From Pseudomonas mangrovi (GTDB lineage: Bacteria > Pseudomonadota > Gammaproteobacteria > Pseudomonadales > Pseudomonadaceae), in NCBI RefSeq assembly GCF_003052585.1, contig NZ_QASN01000017.1, forward strand, positions 248,001 to 312,000: DNA of 64,000 nt, read 5' to 3'. Both the position numbers and the translations under genes were made by a program. The notes under the pieces were generated by a model. That model had not been told where the DNA came from, searched no databases, and was given only the letters and a program-made list of their open reading frames with translations. Below, in pieces: positions 1-12,226 of this stretch. How positions within the stretch are numbered: position 1 is the stretch's first letter; each line of letters starts with the position of its first letter.

Positions 1-2798
<2,798 letters not shown>

Positions 2799-2870
2799 GC
2801 GGGATTGACCTTGTGGCTGCGATCCGGCGCTACAATGCCGAGAGTCGATGAAAATGGAGCCAAGGTTATC

Positions 2871-3155
2871 ATGCGCACACTTACCTCTCTGCTGCTGGCT
2901 GGCCTGCTGGCTTCCACTCCTCTTGCGGCGATTGCCGAAGAGCCGCTGACCGGCGACCCTGACGTGACCATCCGCCAGGACGGCGACAAGACCATCGAGG
3001 AGTACCGGGTCAACGGCCTGCTCTACGCTGTAAAAGTCATCCCGAAGGTCGGCAAGCCGTACTTCCTGGTGCGGGTCCAGGGCAACGACGGCAACTTCGT
3101 TCGCTCCGACCAACCGGACATGCTGATTCCAGCATGGGAAATCTTCAAATGGTGA
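2871..3155 (+). CDS. DUF2782 family small periplasmic protein
   Basis: This is a 94-residue protein with a cleavable signal peptide (MRTLTSLLLAGLLASTPLAAIA, cut likely after AIA). A compact domain follows, containing VTIRQDGDKTIEEYRVNG and YAVKVIPKVGKPYFLV. This is the DUF2782 family, which sits between polA and thrB in pseudomonads; its function is unknown. I chose the ATG at 2871 because an in-frame start further upstream would destroy the signal peptide and overlap the polA promoter region. It is divergent from polA and 35 bp upstream of thrB, so it probably shares a transcript with thrB. Confidence 0.85.
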   Translation: MRTLTSLLLAGLLASTPLAAIAEEPLTGDPDVTIRQDGDKTIEEYRVNGLLYAVKVIPKVGKPYFLVRVQGNDGNFVRSDQPDMLIPAWEIFKW

Positions 3156-3190
3156 CAACCGCGGGCTGATCGCCCACCAGGAGCCGCGCA

Positions 3191-4156
3191 ATGTCGGTGT
3201 TCACCCCTCTGCAACGTGCCGAGCTGGAAACCTTCCTGGAGCCTTACCGGCTGGGGCGCCTGCACGCGTTCGAAGGCATTCTCGGCGGTAGCGAGAACAG
3301 CAACTTCTTCGTCAGCCTGGATGCCGGCGAGTACGTCCTTACCCTGGTCGAGCGCGGCACGCGAGAGCGCATGGAATTCGTCGTCGATCTGCTCGAGCGG
3401 CTGCGTCATGCCGGGTTGCCGGTGCCTTACGCGGTCGCCGAGGAAGACGGTATCCGCCTGCGCGAGCTGGCCGAGAAACCCGCATTGCTGCAACCGCGCC
3501 TGCCTGGAAGCCACATCGCCCAGCCCAATGCTCACCATTGCGAAGAGCTGGGCCGGCTGCTGGCCAGGCTGCACCTGGCTACCCGCGACGACCCGCTGAT
3601 GCATGCCAGTGATCGCGGTCTGCAATGGATGATCGACGAAGGTTCGCTAATGGCTCTGGAACTCGACGGAGCCGACCTGGAGCTGCTGCGCGGGGCGATC
3701 ACCGAGACGGCCATGCTGCAGGATGCGTTTGATGAGCTGCCTTCCGCGAACCTGCACGCCGACATGTTCCGGGACAACGTGCTGTTCGACGGGACGCACC
3801 TGAGCGGCGTCATCGACTTTCACAACGCCTGCAGCGGCCCGATGCTCTACGACCTGGCAATTGCTGCCAACGACTGGTGCTCGAACCTCGACGGCAGCCT
3901 CGACCTGCCGCGGCTACGCGCCCTGCTGGGTGCCTATGCCGCAGTGAGGCCCTTTTCCCGGCAGGAGGCGGAGCATTGGCCGTCGTTGCTGCGCATTGCC
4001 TGCTTGCGTTTCTGGCTGTCACGTCTGATAGCGGTCAAGGCAGCACCGATCGCCGCGGAAGACGGGCATCAGGTACTGCTCAAGGACCCCAACGAATTTC
4101 GCCGGCGACTGGCGGCGCGGCAGCAAGTGGAACCCACCCTGCCCTTCGCATTCTGA
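3191..4156 (+). CDS. thrB: homoserine kinase, aminoglycoside phosphotransferase-like type
   Basis: It phosphorylates homoserine to O-phosphohomoserine in threonine biosynthesis, in the cytoplasm. The 321-residue protein begins MSVFTPLQRAELETFLEPY, typical of the type II ThrB of pseudomonads. This type has the aminoglycoside phosphotransferase/choline kinase fold, unlike the GHMP-type ThrB of E. coli. It carries an N-terminal GILGGSENSNFFV nucleotide-binding loop, the catalytic loop HADMFRDNVLF near residue 190, and the metal-binding IDFHNACSG segment. ATG 3191 follows AGGAGCCGCGCA. The gene follows the DUF2782 gene and converges on znuA with a 13 bp gap. Confidence 0.95.
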   Translation: MSVFTPLQRAELETFLEPYRLGRLHAFEGILGGSENSNFFVSLDAGEYVLTLVERGTRERMEFVVDLLERLRHAGLPVPYAVAEEDGIRLRELAEKPALLQPRLPGSHIAQPNAHHCEELGRLLARLHLATRDDPLMHASDRGLQWMIDEGSLMALELDGADLELLRGAITETAMLQDAFDELPSANLHADMFRDNVLFDGTHLSGVIDFHNACSGPMLYDLAIAANDWCSNLDGSLDLPRLRALLGAYAAVRPFSRQEAEHWPSLLRIACLRFWLSRLIAVKAAPIAAEDGHQVLLKDPNEFRRRLAARQQVEPTLPFAF

Positions 4157-4169
4157 GTGCAGCGAGGGC

Positions 4170-5093
4170 TCAGGCGCCGTCCGCATCCAGCGAGGAAAGG
4201 CAATCGCTGAGCCCAGCGGCAAGATTTTCCAGCAGACGCTCGTAAGCCTGTGCATCCAGCGGCAGATCAGCGCCCATCGCATCCAGCTCGGCCAGCCGCA
4301 CCGGCAATCCGGCGCTCAGGGTCTCGGCAAGACGCGGCCGCAGCGGCGGCTCACTGAACACGCAGCTGGGGCCGGCCTTGCTCAGCCGCTCGCGCATCTG
4401 CGCCACATGGCGCGCGCCCGGCTGGACGTCGCCCTGCACGCTGAAAACCCCGGCATGCTTCAGGCCGTAGGCCGCCTCGAAGTAGTCGTATGCCTCATGG
4501 AAGACGAAGTACGGCTTGCCGCGCAGCGGTACGAGACGCTCGGCCAGACGAGCGTCGAGCGCATCAAGGCGCTCGCTGAAGGCCGCCAGATTGCTCTGGT
4601 AGCGGCCGGCGTTGGCCGGGTCGGCCTGAGCCAGGTCCTGCGCCATGCGCGCGGCGATCAGTCTGGCGTTGTGCGGCAGCAGCCACAGATGGGCATCCAG
4701 GCTGCCCGGACGATGGGCGTGATCATGCTGGTCGTGCGCGTGGTCATGTTCGGCATGATCTTCACCGAAATGGCGCAATTGCAGACCTTCCAGCGACTGC
4801 AGCGCCAGGCTCGGTCCCTTGCGCCCCTGCAGCACGCGCGGCAGGAAGGTTTCCAGATCCGGCCCTACCCAGTAGAGCAGCTGCGCCTCACGTACACGCC
4901 GCACATCGGAAGGACGCAACGCATAGTGATGCGGCGAAGCGGCACCGGGCAGCAACACCGTCGGCGTGCCGACGCCGTCCTGAACCGCTGCGGCAATCAA
5001 CTGCAGCGGGCGGATGCTGACCAGCAGCTGAACTTCCGCACGCGAAGGCAGGGAACAGAGAAGAAGGATCAGAACAGCGAAGAGACGGACCAC
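4170..5093 (-). CDS. znuA: zinc ABC transporter periplasmic binding protein
   Basis: It captures Zn(II) in the periplasm and delivers it to the ZnuB permease. The 307-residue product has a signal peptide (MVRLFAVLILLLCSLPSRA) and the cluster A-I/ZnuA fold with candidate ligand histidines in AASPHHYALRPSD, GSLDAHLWLLPHN and YFVFHEAYDYF. A histidine/acid-rich loop (EDHAEHDHAHDQHDHAH, about 4720-4770) is characteristic of ZnuA and marks zinc specificity over manganese. The GTG at 5093 is chosen because it leaves an ideal signal peptide. The frame stays open well past it through the antisense of zur, but that extension has no biological sense. The gene is divergent from zur-znuC-znuB across a Zur box. 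Confidence 0.95.
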   Translation of the reverse strand: MVRLFAVLILLLCSLPSRAEVQLLVSIRPLQLIAAAVQDGVGTPTVLLPGAASPHHYALRPSDVRRVREAQLLYWVGPDLETFLPRVLQGRKGPSLALQSLEGLQLRHFGEDHAEHDHAHDQHDHAHRPGSLDAHLWLLPHNARLIAARMAQDLAQADPANAGRYQSNLAAFSERLDALDARLAERLVPLRGKPYFVFHEAYDYFEAAYGLKHAGVFSVQGDVQPGARHVAQMRERLSKAGPSCVFSEPPLRPRLAETLSAGLPVRLAELDAMGADLPLDAQAYERLLENLAAGLSDCLSSLDADGA

Positions 5094-5117
5094 AAGACAA
5101 CACCACGACGGAACAAA

Positions 5118-5130
5118 GTAATAGAATAAC
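5118..5130. promoter_or_regulatory. Zur-binding box between znuA and zur-znuCB
   Basis: GTAATAGAATAAC (GTTATTCTATTAC on the other strand) matches 11 of 13 positions of the gammaproteobacterial Zur core GTTATANTATAAC. It lies 25 bp before the znuA GTG and 27 bp before the zur ATG, so one bound Zur dimer pair could repress both divergent transcripts when zinc is plentiful. Confidence 0.8.
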
Positions 5131-5156
5131 GTCTCTTGCCGAGGACGTCGCCGCCC

Positions 5157-5657
5157 ATGCTCAAGCCGATCACCCACAAGCCGCCACTGGCATGCCTGCC
5201 GCATGATCACTCGCGCTGCGTCAGCGGCGCCCTGGCTGAAGCCGAGGCGCTCTGCGCGCGCGACGGCGTCCGCCTGACGGCGCTGCGCAAGCGCGTCCTG
5301 GAGCTGGTCTGGCAGAGCCACAAGCCGCTGGGTGCCTACGACATCCTCGCCGTACTGAGCGAAGAGGACGGCCGCCGCGCAGCGCCCCCCACCGTCTACC
5401 GCGCTCTCGACTTCCTCCTGGAAAACGGTCTGGTGCATCGCATCGCCTCGCTCAATGCCTTCATCGGCTGCACCCATCCGGAGCACGCCCACCAGGGACA
5501 GTTCCTGATCTGCCGCAGCTGCCATGCCGCCATCGAACTGGAACAGCCGAAGATCAGCAGCGCCATCGTCGCCGGCGCGGCGGAGGTGGGCTTCAGCGTC
5601 GAGAGCCAGACCGTCGAGGTGGTCGGTCTTTGCACCCAGTGCAGGAAGGTCGCGTGA
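5157..5657 (+). CDS. zur: zinc uptake regulator Zur (Fur family)
   Basis: A zinc-sensing repressor of 166 residues. It has an N-terminal winged helix ([52 protein letters not shown]) and a C-terminal dimerisation domain. That domain has the structural zinc cysteine pairs CRSCH and CTQC and the regulatory histidines of [11 protein letters not shown]. The short HDHSRC segment near the N-terminus is also usual in Zur. ATG 5157 is preferred to a TTG 21 bp upstream because it follows GAGGACGTCGCCGCCC and matches the family N-terminus. It is first in an operon with znuC (4 bp overlap) and znuB, so Zur is probably autoregulated through the box just upstream. Confidence 0.95.
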   Translation: MLKPITHKPPLACLPHDHSRCVSGALAEAEALCARDGVRLTALRKRVLELVWQSHKPLGAYDILAVLSEEDGRRAAPPTVYRALDFLLENGLVHRIASLNAFIGCTHPEHAHQGQFLICRSCHAAIELEQPKISSAIVAGAAEVGFSVESQTVEVVGLCTQCRKVA

Positions 5658-6445
5658 GTCAGACACTGATTCGGGTCGAGGATGTCAGCGTCAGCTTCGC
5701 CGGCAAGCCCACCCTGCAGAATGTCAGCCTGGCCCTGGAGCCCGGGCAGATCGTCACGCTGATCGGCCCCAATGGCGCGGGCAAGACGACTCTGGTGCGC
5801 ACCGTGCTGGGCCTGCTCGAGCCGCAGCAAGGCTCGGTCTGGCGCCGGCCCCGCCTGCGCATCGGCTATATGCCGCAGAAGCTGCAGGTCGATCCGACCC
5901 TGCCGCTCAGCGTGCTGCGCTTCCTGCGCCTGGTTCCCGGCGTGGACCGCGCCATGGCGATCTCCGCGCTGGCCGAGGTGGGCGCAGCCCAGGTGCTGGA
6001 CACCCCGCTGCAGCAGGTCTCCGGAGGTGAGCTGCAGCGCGTCCTGCTGGCCCGCGCGTTGCTGCGCCAGCCACAGTTGCTGGTGCTCGACGAACCGGTA
6101 CAGGGTGTCGACGTATCCGGCCAGGCGGAACTCTATCGACTGATTTCACAGTTGCGCGACCGTCTTGGCTGCGCCGTGCTGATGGTCTCTCACGATCTGC
6201 ATCTGGTGATGAGCGCGACCGATCAGGTGATCTGCCTGAACCAGCATGTGTGCTGCTCCGGCCATCCGGAACAGGTCAGCGGCGATCCGGCCTTCCTCGA
6301 ACTGTTCGGCCAGGATGCTCGCAGCCTGGCGGTCTACCACCATCACCACGATCACGCTCACGATCTGCACGGCGCGGTAATCGAGCAACCGGCGCTGACG
6401 ATCCACGGCCCTGCGCACGTCCACGGCCCGAGTTGCAAACACTGA
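5654..6445 (+). CDS. znuC: zinc ABC transporter ATP-binding protein
   Basis: It hydrolyses ATP to drive zinc import through ZnuB. The 263-residue product has Walker [11 protein letters not shown], the signature [16 protein letters not shown], Walker [13 protein letters not shown] and the switch histidine in VSHDLHLV. The GTG start overlaps the zur stop (GTGA), so the two genes are translationally coupled. The C-terminal 35 residues are strikingly histidine-rich ([13 protein letters not shown], then [13 protein letters not shown]). This tail lies outside the ATPase fold and could hold zinc on the cytoplasmic side. Confidence 0.96.
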   Translation: MSQTLIRVEDVSVSFAGKPTLQNVSLALEPGQIVTLIGPNGAGKTTLVRTVLGLLEPQQGSVWRRPRLRIGYMPQKLQVDPTLPLSVLRFLRLVPGVDRAMAISALAEVGAAQVLDTPLQQVSGGELQRVLLARALLRQPQLLVLDEPVQGVDVSGQAELYRLISQLRDRLGCAVLMVSHDLHLVMSATDQVICLNQHVCCSGHPEQVSGDPAFLELFGQDARSLAVYHHHHDHAHDLHGAVIEQPALTIHGPAHVHGPSCKH

Positions 6446-7233
6446 TGCCTGACTTCCTGATCAACGCACTTCTCGCCGGCCTGGCCCTGGCCGTGGTCGC
6501 CGGTCCGCTGGGCTCCTTCGTGGTCTGGCGGCGCATGGCCTATTTTGGCGACACCCTGGCCCACGCCGCACTGCTCGGCGTGGCGCTCGGTCTGATCCTG
6601 GATGTCAGCCCGATACTCGCGGTGACCGTCGGCTGCGTGCTGCTGGCGTTGCTGCTGGTAACCCTGCAGCAACGCCAGCCGCTGGCCTCCGACACCCTGC
6701 TCGGGATACTCGCCCACAGCACCCTGTCACTCGGCCTGGTGGTGCTGAGCTTCATGCAGGACGTGCGCATCGATCTGATGAGCTACCTGTTCGGCGATCT
6801 GCTGGCGGTGGGCTTCACCGATCTGGTCTGGATTCTCGCCGGCAGCGCGCTGGTGCTGCTGATGCTGGTGCCGCTGTGGCGACCGCTGCTGGCGATCACC
6901 GTGCATGAGGAGCTGGCAAGGGTCGAGGGTCTGCCGGTCGCCGGCATTCGCCTGGCGCTGATGCTGCTGATCGCGGTGGTGATTGCGGTGGCGATGAAGA
7001 TCGTCGGCGTGTTGCTGATCACCTCGCTGCTGATCATTCCCGCTGCAGCTGCCCAGCGGCATGCACGTACCCCGGAGCAGATGGCCGCGGGCGCCAGCCT
7101 GCTGGGGATGATCGCGGTTGGTGGCGGGCTGACACTGTCCTGGTTCGAAGACACCCCCGCTGGTCCGTCAATCGTGGTTTCCGCTGCTGCGCTATTCCTG
7201 CTGAGCTTTGTGATGCCTAGACGCGCGGTGTAG
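6445..7233 (+). CDS. znuB: zinc ABC transporter permease
   Basis: The inner-membrane channel subunit of the zinc importer, 262 residues with about eight hydrophobic segments. The N-terminus [20 protein letters not shown] and the segment [20 protein letters not shown] are hallmark features of ZnuB/ABC-3 permeases. The later [19 protein letters not shown] is the coupling region that contacts ZnuC. Its ATG overlaps the znuC stop by one base (TGATG). It is the last gene of the zur-znuC-znuB operon. Confidence 0.96.
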   Translation: MPDFLINALLAGLALAVVAGPLGSFVVWRRMAYFGDTLAHAALLGVALGLILDVSPILAVTVGCVLLALLLVTLQQRQPLASDTLLGILAHSTLSLGLVVLSFMQDVRIDLMSYLFGDLLAVGFTDLVWILAGSALVLLMLVPLWRPLLAITVHEELARVEGLPVAGIRLALMLLIAVVIAVAMKIVGVLLITSLLIIPAAAAQRHARTPEQMAAGASLLGMIAVGGGLTLSWFEDTPAGPSIVVSAAALFLLSFVMPRRAV

Positions 7234-7248
7234 ACTTGCGCGTTTTTT
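7222..7248 (+). terminator. possible intrinsic terminator after znuB
   Basis: A short CGCGC/GCGCG stem with an 11-base loop ends directly in a run of six T. It overlaps the last codons of znuB. The T run is also the centre of a second small palindrome (TTGCGC/GCGCAA). The stem is only 5 bp, so strength is uncertain. Confidence 0.4.
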
Positions 7249-7270
7249 GCGCAATTCGAGACCTGCAGAA

Positions 7271-8107
7271 ATGATGTCGTTCGCCTCCCGTTGCCTCCCC
7301 GTTCTGGTCTTTTCGCTGCTGTTGTCTGCCTGTCAGACCGCCCCGGTGCCCTATCAGGCACCCGTCGATGAGAGCATCGCAACCATGCGTCTGCTCGATC
7401 AGGATCTGGCCGCAGGTCGCCTGGATCAGGCCGAAGAGCGCCTGAATACGCTACAACAGCGCAACTCCACCGACACCCGCCTGGAGTCCTATCAGCGGCA
7501 ATTGGCCGACGCGTACATGGCCCAAGGCACCGCTGCGCTGCAGGGCGGCAATCTGGATAAGGCCACCCAATCCCTGGCCAAGGCCCGCAGCCTGATGCCC
7601 CATGCGCCGGCGTTGACCAGCGGTCTTGACGACGCCATCGCCAATGCCCGCCGCCGGCAGATCGATCGCGCCGAAAGGCAGCGCCAGCAAGCCAGCGCTG
7701 AGGAAGCCGAGCGTCAGGAGCAACTGCGCCAGCAACAGCTGCTGGCCGCGCGCCAGGCTGCCGGCCTGCAGGCGGAACAGGCAGCGGCGACAAGAACTCC
7801 AGTCGCGCGCCAGCCACAACGCGCTCAACTGATCGACCCCAGGGCCGCCAGCAGCGTAATCAACCTGCCGATGCTCGACAGCCAGGACAACGACGCCCTG
7901 CGCAATCTCATGGACTATGTCGCTCGCGACGTGGTGGCCTACAACTGTTCGGTACGCATCGAAGTGCGCCAGGCGAAGGATTTCCCCTGGGTCGCGGCGC
8001 TGCTCTCGGCGCGGGTGAAGCGCCTCGATCCCGGCTTCAGCCCGAGCATGATTCAATCGCTCAAGCCCGATCAGCCGCCGCGCCTGGTGCTGACACCGGC
8101 GCGCTGA
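7271..8107 (+). CDS. TPR-like lipoprotein of unknown function
   Basis: A 278-residue predicted lipoprotein. It begins MMSFASRCLPVLVFSLLLSACQ, with lipobox LSAC at about residue 20. A helical repeat region follows (RLLDQDLAAGRLDQAEERL, AYMAQGTAALQGGNLDKATQ), resembling tetratricopeptide units, then a Gln/Arg/Ala-rich coiled-coil stretch of about 60 residues and a conserved C-terminal domain ending in RLVLTPAR. The equivalent gene lies between znuB and metN in P. aeruginosa (PA5502 by my recollection). No role is known; repeats and lipidation suggest an envelope scaffold. Two ATG codons in tandem begin it; the first is used here. Confidence 0.75.
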   Translation: MMSFASRCLPVLVFSLLLSACQTAPVPYQAPVDESIATMRLLDQDLAAGRLDQAEERLNTLQQRNSTDTRLESYQRQLADAYMAQGTAALQGGNLDKATQSLAKARSLMPHAPALTSGLDDAIANARRRQIDRAERQRQQASAEEAERQEQLRQQQLLAARQAAGLQAEQAAATRTPVARQPQRAQLIDPRAASSVINLPMLDSQDNDALRNLMDYVARDVVAYNCSVRIEVRQAKDFPWVAALLSARVKRLDPGFSPSMIQSLKPDQPPRLVLTPAR

Positions 8108-8203
8108 CCGGGCGCTACTCGAAACCACCAGGCTCGGACGCAGGAGCGATCCACCAGAATCGCCACCAGTCGCCCCGGCCCACGTACCCAAAAGGTTCGT
8201 CAC

Positions 8204-9211
8204 GTGATCGAATTTGAAGACGTCTACAAGACCTACCGCGCCGCAGGCCGCGAAATCGCCGCGCTACAGCCCACCGACCTGAACATTCGGGCCGGCGAGG
8301 TGTTCGGTCTGATCGGCCACTCGGGCGCCGGAAAGAGCACCCTGCTGCGTCTGATCAACCGCCTGGAAGAGCCAAGCGGCGGGCGCATACGGGTCGACGG
8401 CGAAGACGTCACGGCTCTCGACGACGCCGGCCTGCGACGCTTTCGGCGCCAGGTCGGCATGATCTTCCAGCACTTCAATCTGCTGTCCTCGCGGACGGTC
8501 GCGGAGAATGTGGCGATGCCGCTGCAGCTGGCCGGCGAGTCGAGTCGTGCGCAGATAGACGCGCGAGTTGCCGAGCTGCTGGCGCGGGTCGGCCTTGAGG
8601 CGCACGCCAAGAGCTATCCGGCACAACTGTCCGGCGGCCAGAAACAGCGTGTCGGCATCGCCCGCGCCCTGGCCACCCAGCCGAAGATCCTGCTTTGCGA
8701 CGAAGCCACCAGCGCCCTCGACCCGCAGACCACCGCCCAGGTGCTCGACCTGCTGGCGCGGATCAACCGCGAGCTCAACCTGACCATAGTGCTGATCACC
8801 CACGAGATGGACGTGATCCGCCGGGTATGCGACCGGGTTGCCGTGCTCGATGGCGGCAGCGTGGTCGAGCAGGGCCCGGTTAGCGACGTGTTTCTGCATC
8901 CGCAGCATCCGACCACGCGACGTTTCGTTCGCGAGGCCGAGCATGTCGATGAGGGCGAACAGAACGACGATTTCCAGCACGTCGAGGGCCGTATCGTGCG
9001 CCTGACCTTCAAGGGCGAGGCGACCTACGCGCCGTTGCTCGGTCGAATCGCCCGCGAGAGCGGCATCGACTACAGCATCCTCGCCGGGCGCATCGACCGC
9101 ATCCGCGAGATGCCCTACGGCCAGCTGACCCTGGCGCTGCAGGGCGGCGACCAGACGCTGGCGTTGCAACGTCTTGAGGAAGCCGAAGTAACGCTGGAGG
9201 TGCTGCGATGA
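8204..9211 (+). CDS. metN: D-methionine ABC transporter ATP-binding protein
   Basis: The ATPase of a methionine importer, 335 residues. It begins [21 protein letters not shown]. Walker A is [11 protein letters not shown], the Q-loop is [12 protein letters not shown], the signature is [15 protein letters not shown] and Walker B is [13 protein letters not shown]. The region after residue 250 is the C-terminal NIL (ferredoxin-like) domain, which binds methionine and inhibits transport when methionine is abundant. The GTG at 8204 gives the family N-terminus. The gene overlaps metI by 4 bp, so they are coupled. Pseudomonads carry several met importers, so the paralogue number is not assigned. Confidence 0.93.
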   Translation: MIEFEDVYKTYRAAGREIAALQPTDLNIRAGEVFGLIGHSGAGKSTLLRLINRLEEPSGGRIRVDGEDVTALDDAGLRRFRRQVGMIFQHFNLLSSRTVAENVAMPLQLAGESSRAQIDARVAELLARVGLEAHAKSYPAQLSGGQKQRVGIARALATQPKILLCDEATSALDPQTTAQVLDLLARINRELNLTIVLITHEMDVIRRVCDRVAVLDGGSVVEQGPVSDVFLHPQHPTTRRFVREAEHVDEGEQNDDFQHVEGRIVRLTFKGEATYAPLLGRIARESGIDYSILAGRIDRIREMPYGQLTLALQGGDQTLALQRLEEAEVTLEVLR

Positions 9212-9876
9212 TCGAAGAGCTGATGCCCAACGTCTACTGGCCGGAAATCTGGGAAGCCAGCCTCGACACCCTGCTGATGCTCGGTGGCTCGATGCTCTTC
9301 ACCGTCATCCTCGGCCTGCCGCTGGGCGTGCTGTTGTTTCTCAGCGGGCAGAGCGACCGACCAGCCCAGCGCACCCTCTACAACGCCATCTCGCTGCTGG
9401 TGAACATCGTGCGTTCGCTGCCTTTCATCATCCTGTTGATTCTGATGATGCCGTTGACCGGTTTGCTGATGGGCACCAAGGTCGGTCTCGCCGGCACCAT
9501 TCCGCCACTGGTTGCGGGCGCCACGCCGTTCTTCGCGCGCCTGGTGGAGACCGCGCTGCGCGAAGTCGACCGCGGCATCATCGAGGCGACCCAGGCGATG
9601 GGCGCGACCACGTCGCAGATCATCTTCCGCGCCCTGCTGCCGGAGGCCCGCCCGGGGCTCTGGGCGGCGGCGACCGTCACTGCCATTACCCTGGTGTCCT
9701 ACACTGCGATGGCCGGTCTGGTCGGTGGTGGCGGCCTCGGCGACCTGGCCGTGCGCTACGGCTATCACCGCTATCAGCCAGACGTCATGTGGCTCACCGT
9801 CATCCTGCTGCTAGTGCTGGTGCAGCTGCTGCAGATGTCCGGCGACCGGCTGGTGGCGCGCTTCTCGCACAAATGA
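9208..9876 (+). CDS. metI: D-methionine ABC transporter permease
   Basis: The 222-residue inner-membrane permease partner of MetN, with five to six hydrophobic segments. It has the typical start with [20 protein letters not shown] and the MetI-type EAA loop [20 protein letters not shown] that docks on the ATPase. Its ATG overlaps the metN stop (ATGA). The substrate-binding gene follows 28 bp downstream, completing a metN-metI-metQ operon. Confidence 0.94.
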   Translation: MIEELMPNVYWPEIWEASLDTLLMLGGSMLFTVILGLPLGVLLFLSGQSDRPAQRTLYNAISLLVNIVRSLPFIILLILMMPLTGLLMGTKVGLAGTIPPLVAGATPFFARLVETALREVDRGIIEATQAMGATTSQIIFRALLPEARPGLWAAATVTAITLVSYTAMAGLVGGGGLGDLAVRYGYHRYQPDVMWLTVILLLVLVQLLQMSGDRLVARFSHK

Positions 9877-9904
9877 ACAGGGCATCGCCCAAAGGAGCTC
9901 ACTG

Positions 9905-10675
9905 ATGAAGAAAATGCTCGGCCTGCTGGCCTCGCTGGTCGCTCTCGGCGTCCAGGCGCAGACCCTCGAAGTCGCCGCCACCCCGGTTCCGCATGCGGAG
10001 ATCCTCGAATTCGTGAAACCGCAGCTGGCCGCAGCCGGGATCGAGCTCAAGGTGCGGGTATTCACCGACTACGTGCAGCCGAACGTGCAGGTGGCCGAAG
10101 GCAACCTCGACGCCAACTTCTTCCAGCACCAGCCCTATCTGGACGACTTCAACGCCGCGCGTCAGGCTGAGCTGGTGAGCGTCGCCAACGTGCATATCGA
10201 GCCATTCGGCGCCTACTCCCAGCGTATCGACAGCCTGGAAAAGCTGCCTGAAGGCGCGCACGTCGCCATTCCCAACGACCCCACCAACGGCGGTCGTGCC
10301 CTGCTCCTGCTGCAGCACGCGGGAGTGATCAGCCTGCATGAGGGCGCCGGCACCACTGCCTCGCGCCGTGACATCGCCGACAATCCGAAGAAGATCCGCA
10401 TCCGCGAGCTGGAAGCCGCGATCCTGCCGCGGCTGCTCGATCAGGTCGACCTGGCGTTGATCAACACCAACTATGCGCTGGAAGCGGACCTGGACCCGGC
10501 CAAGGATGCGCTGGTGATCGAGGGTGCGGAGTCGCCTTACGTGAACATCCTGGTCACTCGCCAGGACAAGCGCGACGATCCGGCGCTGCAGAAACTGGTA
10601 GAGGCGCTGAAGAGCGAGGAACTGCGCGCCTTCATTCTGGAGAAGTACAAAGGTGCAGTACTGCCCGCGTTCTGA
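9905..10675 (+). CDS. metQ: methionine-type periplasmic substrate-binding protein
   Basis: The 256-residue NlpA/MetQ-family binding protein has motifs EVAATPVPHAEILEFVKP, ANFFQHQPYLDDFN, VAIPNDPTNGGRALLLL and NTNYALEADLDPAKDAL, all typical of methionine binders. Unlike the classical MetQ lipoprotein, its leader MKKMLGLLASLVALGVQAQT has no cysteine. It is therefore predicted to be a freely soluble periplasmic protein released by signal peptidase I. It ends 7 bp from the convergent sco gene. Confidence 0.92.
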   Translation: MKKMLGLLASLVALGVQAQTLEVAATPVPHAEILEFVKPQLAAAGIELKVRVFTDYVQPNVQVAEGNLDANFFQHQPYLDDFNAARQAELVSVANVHIEPFGAYSQRIDSLEKLPEGAHVAIPNDPTNGGRALLLLQHAGVISLHEGAGTTASRRDIADNPKKIRIRELEAAILPRLLDQVDLALINTNYALEADLDPAKDALVIEGAESPYVNILVTRQDKRDDPALQKLVEALKSEELRAFILEKYKGAVLPAF

Positions 10676-10682
10676 TCTGCGC

Positions 10683-11315
10683 TCAGGGCCGGGTCAGGAG
10701 CTGCGCCAGTTGTGCCTGCAGCTTCTGCACCCGCAGCGGCGAGCGGATAAAGCCGCGCTGCTCGCCCGAGGGATCGAGTAGCGCCAGGTTGCCGCTGTGG
10801 TCGACGGTGTAGTTTTCCTGGCTGCTGTCGCCGGGGATGTAGGGAATTCCCAGCGCATTGGCAGCCTCCTGGATCTGCGCAGGCTCGCCGGTCAGCCCGA
10901 TGAAACCGGCATCGAAGTAGCCCAGGTACTGCTTGAGCTGCGCTGGCGTATCGCGATGCGGATCGACGCTGACCATCACCACACGCAACTGCTCCCGTGC
11001 TTCGGCGGGCAAGTCGCCATGCAGCTGACGCAACTCGGCCAGCGTGGTCGGACAGATGTCCGGGCAGAAGGTGTAGCCGAAGAACACCAGCGTCCATTTC
11101 CCTTTCAGTTCATCCAGACGCTGCGGTTGGCCCTCCTGATCGGTCAGCTGCAGCGCCGGCATGCTGCGCGATTTCTGCAGCATGACAATGCCCGCATCCA
11201 GCAGCTCCGCCGGGTCAGCCTCACCCTTGCCGTTGAGCACCTTGTTTACCGTGAGTCCCAGTACAAGGGCGACACAGGCGATGAGGACGAAGACAGTCTT
11301 CTGGATTGAGGTCAT
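10683..11315 (-). CDS. SCO1/SenC copper chaperone for cytochrome oxidase
   Basis: A membrane-anchored thioredoxin-fold protein that delivers copper to the CuA site of cytochrome c oxidase subunit II. The 210-residue product has one N-terminal transmembrane segment ([16 protein letters not shown]). The copper-binding set is complete: the CxxxC motif in [16 protein letters not shown] and the distal histidine in [12 protein letters not shown]. Its start overlaps the cyoE stop by 4 bp (ATGA). It is the last gene of the ctaA-cyoE-sco group on the minus strand. Confidence 0.95.
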   Translation of the reverse strand: MTSIQKTVFVLIACVALVLGLTVNKVLNGKGEADPAELLDAGIVMLQKSRSMPALQLTDQEGQPQRLDELKGKWTLVFFGYTFCPDICPTTLAELRQLHGDLPAEAREQLRVVMVSVDPHRDTPAQLKQYLGYFDAGFIGLTGEPAQIQEAANALGIPYIPGDSSQENYTVDHSGNLALLDPSGEQRGFIRSPLRVQKLQAQLAQLLTRP

Positions 11316-12211
11316 GGAATGAACAGCAGGTAGTGGTCGACGAGCAGCGCGATGAACAGCAGAAACAGGTACCAGATACTGTACTTGAAGGTATTGATCG
11401 CAGCGTGCGGCTTGGCGTCACGGTACAGCACCCAGGCCCAGTGCAGGAAGCGCCCGCCGAGCAGCAGTGCAGCCGCGAGATAGAGCAGCCCGCTCATGTG
11501 GATGGCGAACGGCAGCAGGCTGACGGCCAGCAGCATGAAGGTGTACAGTAGGATGTGTACCTTGGTGTAGTGCTCGCCATGTGTCACCGGCAGCATCGGG
11601 ATGTCCGCCTTGGCGTACTCCTCCTTGCGGTGGATCGCTAGCGCCCAGAAGTGCGGCGGTGTCCAGGCGAAGATGATCAGCACCAGCAACAGCGGCTCTG
11701 CCGACAGATGCCCGGTGACCGCAACCCAGCCGAGCAGCGGCGGCGCCGCGCCCGCCAGGCCGCCGATGACGATGTTCTGCGGTGTCGCACGCTTGAGGAA
11801 ACCGGTGTAGATCACCGCGTAACCGAGCAGCGAGGCCAGGGTCAGCCAGGCCGCCAGCTCGTTGGTAAAGGTCAGCAACAGGGCCATTCCGGCCAGCGCC
11901 AGCACCAGCGCGAAGACCAGCGCCGCCACCGGCGAAACCCGCCCGGCCGTCACCGGACGCTTGTAGGTGCGCGCCATGATCGCGTCGATGCGCCGGTCCA
12001 CCACGTGATTGACCGCCGCCGCCGCGCCGGCACAGAACGCGATGCCGAGATTGCCGAACAGCAGAACCGTCCAGGGCACCCCCGCGCGGGTGGCGAGAAA
12101 CATGCCGACCAGCGAAGTGATCAGCATCAGCAGCACCACCCGCGGCTTGGTCAACTCCAGGTAGTCGCGCCAGCTGGCCGGCGCGGTACGCGCTTGAGTC
12201 GCAGTCGTCAT
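11312..12211 (-). CDS. cyoE: protoheme IX farnesyltransferase (heme O synthase)
   Basis: It attaches a farnesyl chain to heme B to make heme O, the precursor of heme A. The 299-residue integral membrane protein belongs to the UbiA prenyltransferase superfamily. Its aspartate-rich motif is [20 protein letters not shown], and the second conserved block is [23 protein letters not shown] 12211 follows GAGGAGAAGAGC. It lies 15 bp after ctaA and overlaps sco by 4 bp. Because it sits in the aa3 oxidase block it is the CtaB-type paralogue; other pseudomonads have another copy with the bo3 oxidase. Confidence 0.95.
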   Translation of the reverse strand: MTTATQARTAPASWRDYLELTKPRVVLLMLITSLVGMFLATRAGVPWTVLLFGNLGIAFCAGAAAAVNHVVDRRIDAIMARTYKRPVTAGRVSPVAALVFALVLALAGMALLLTFTNELAAWLTLASLLGYAVIYTGFLKRATPQNIVIGGLAGAAPPLLGWVAVTGHLSAEPLLLVLIIFAWTPPHFWALAIHRKEEYAKADIPMLPVTHGEHYTKVHILLYTFMLLAVSLLPFAIHMSGLLYLAAALLLGGRFLHWAWVLYRDAKPHAAINTFKYSIWYLFLLFIALLVDHYLLFIP

Positions 12212-12226
12212 GCTCTTCTCCTCGCT

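Noticed and set aside
5094..5666. Open frame extending znuA upstream by about 190 codons on the minus strand
   Set aside because: It is antisense to zur, destroys the znuA signal peptide and covers the Zur box; znuA very likely starts at GTG 5093.
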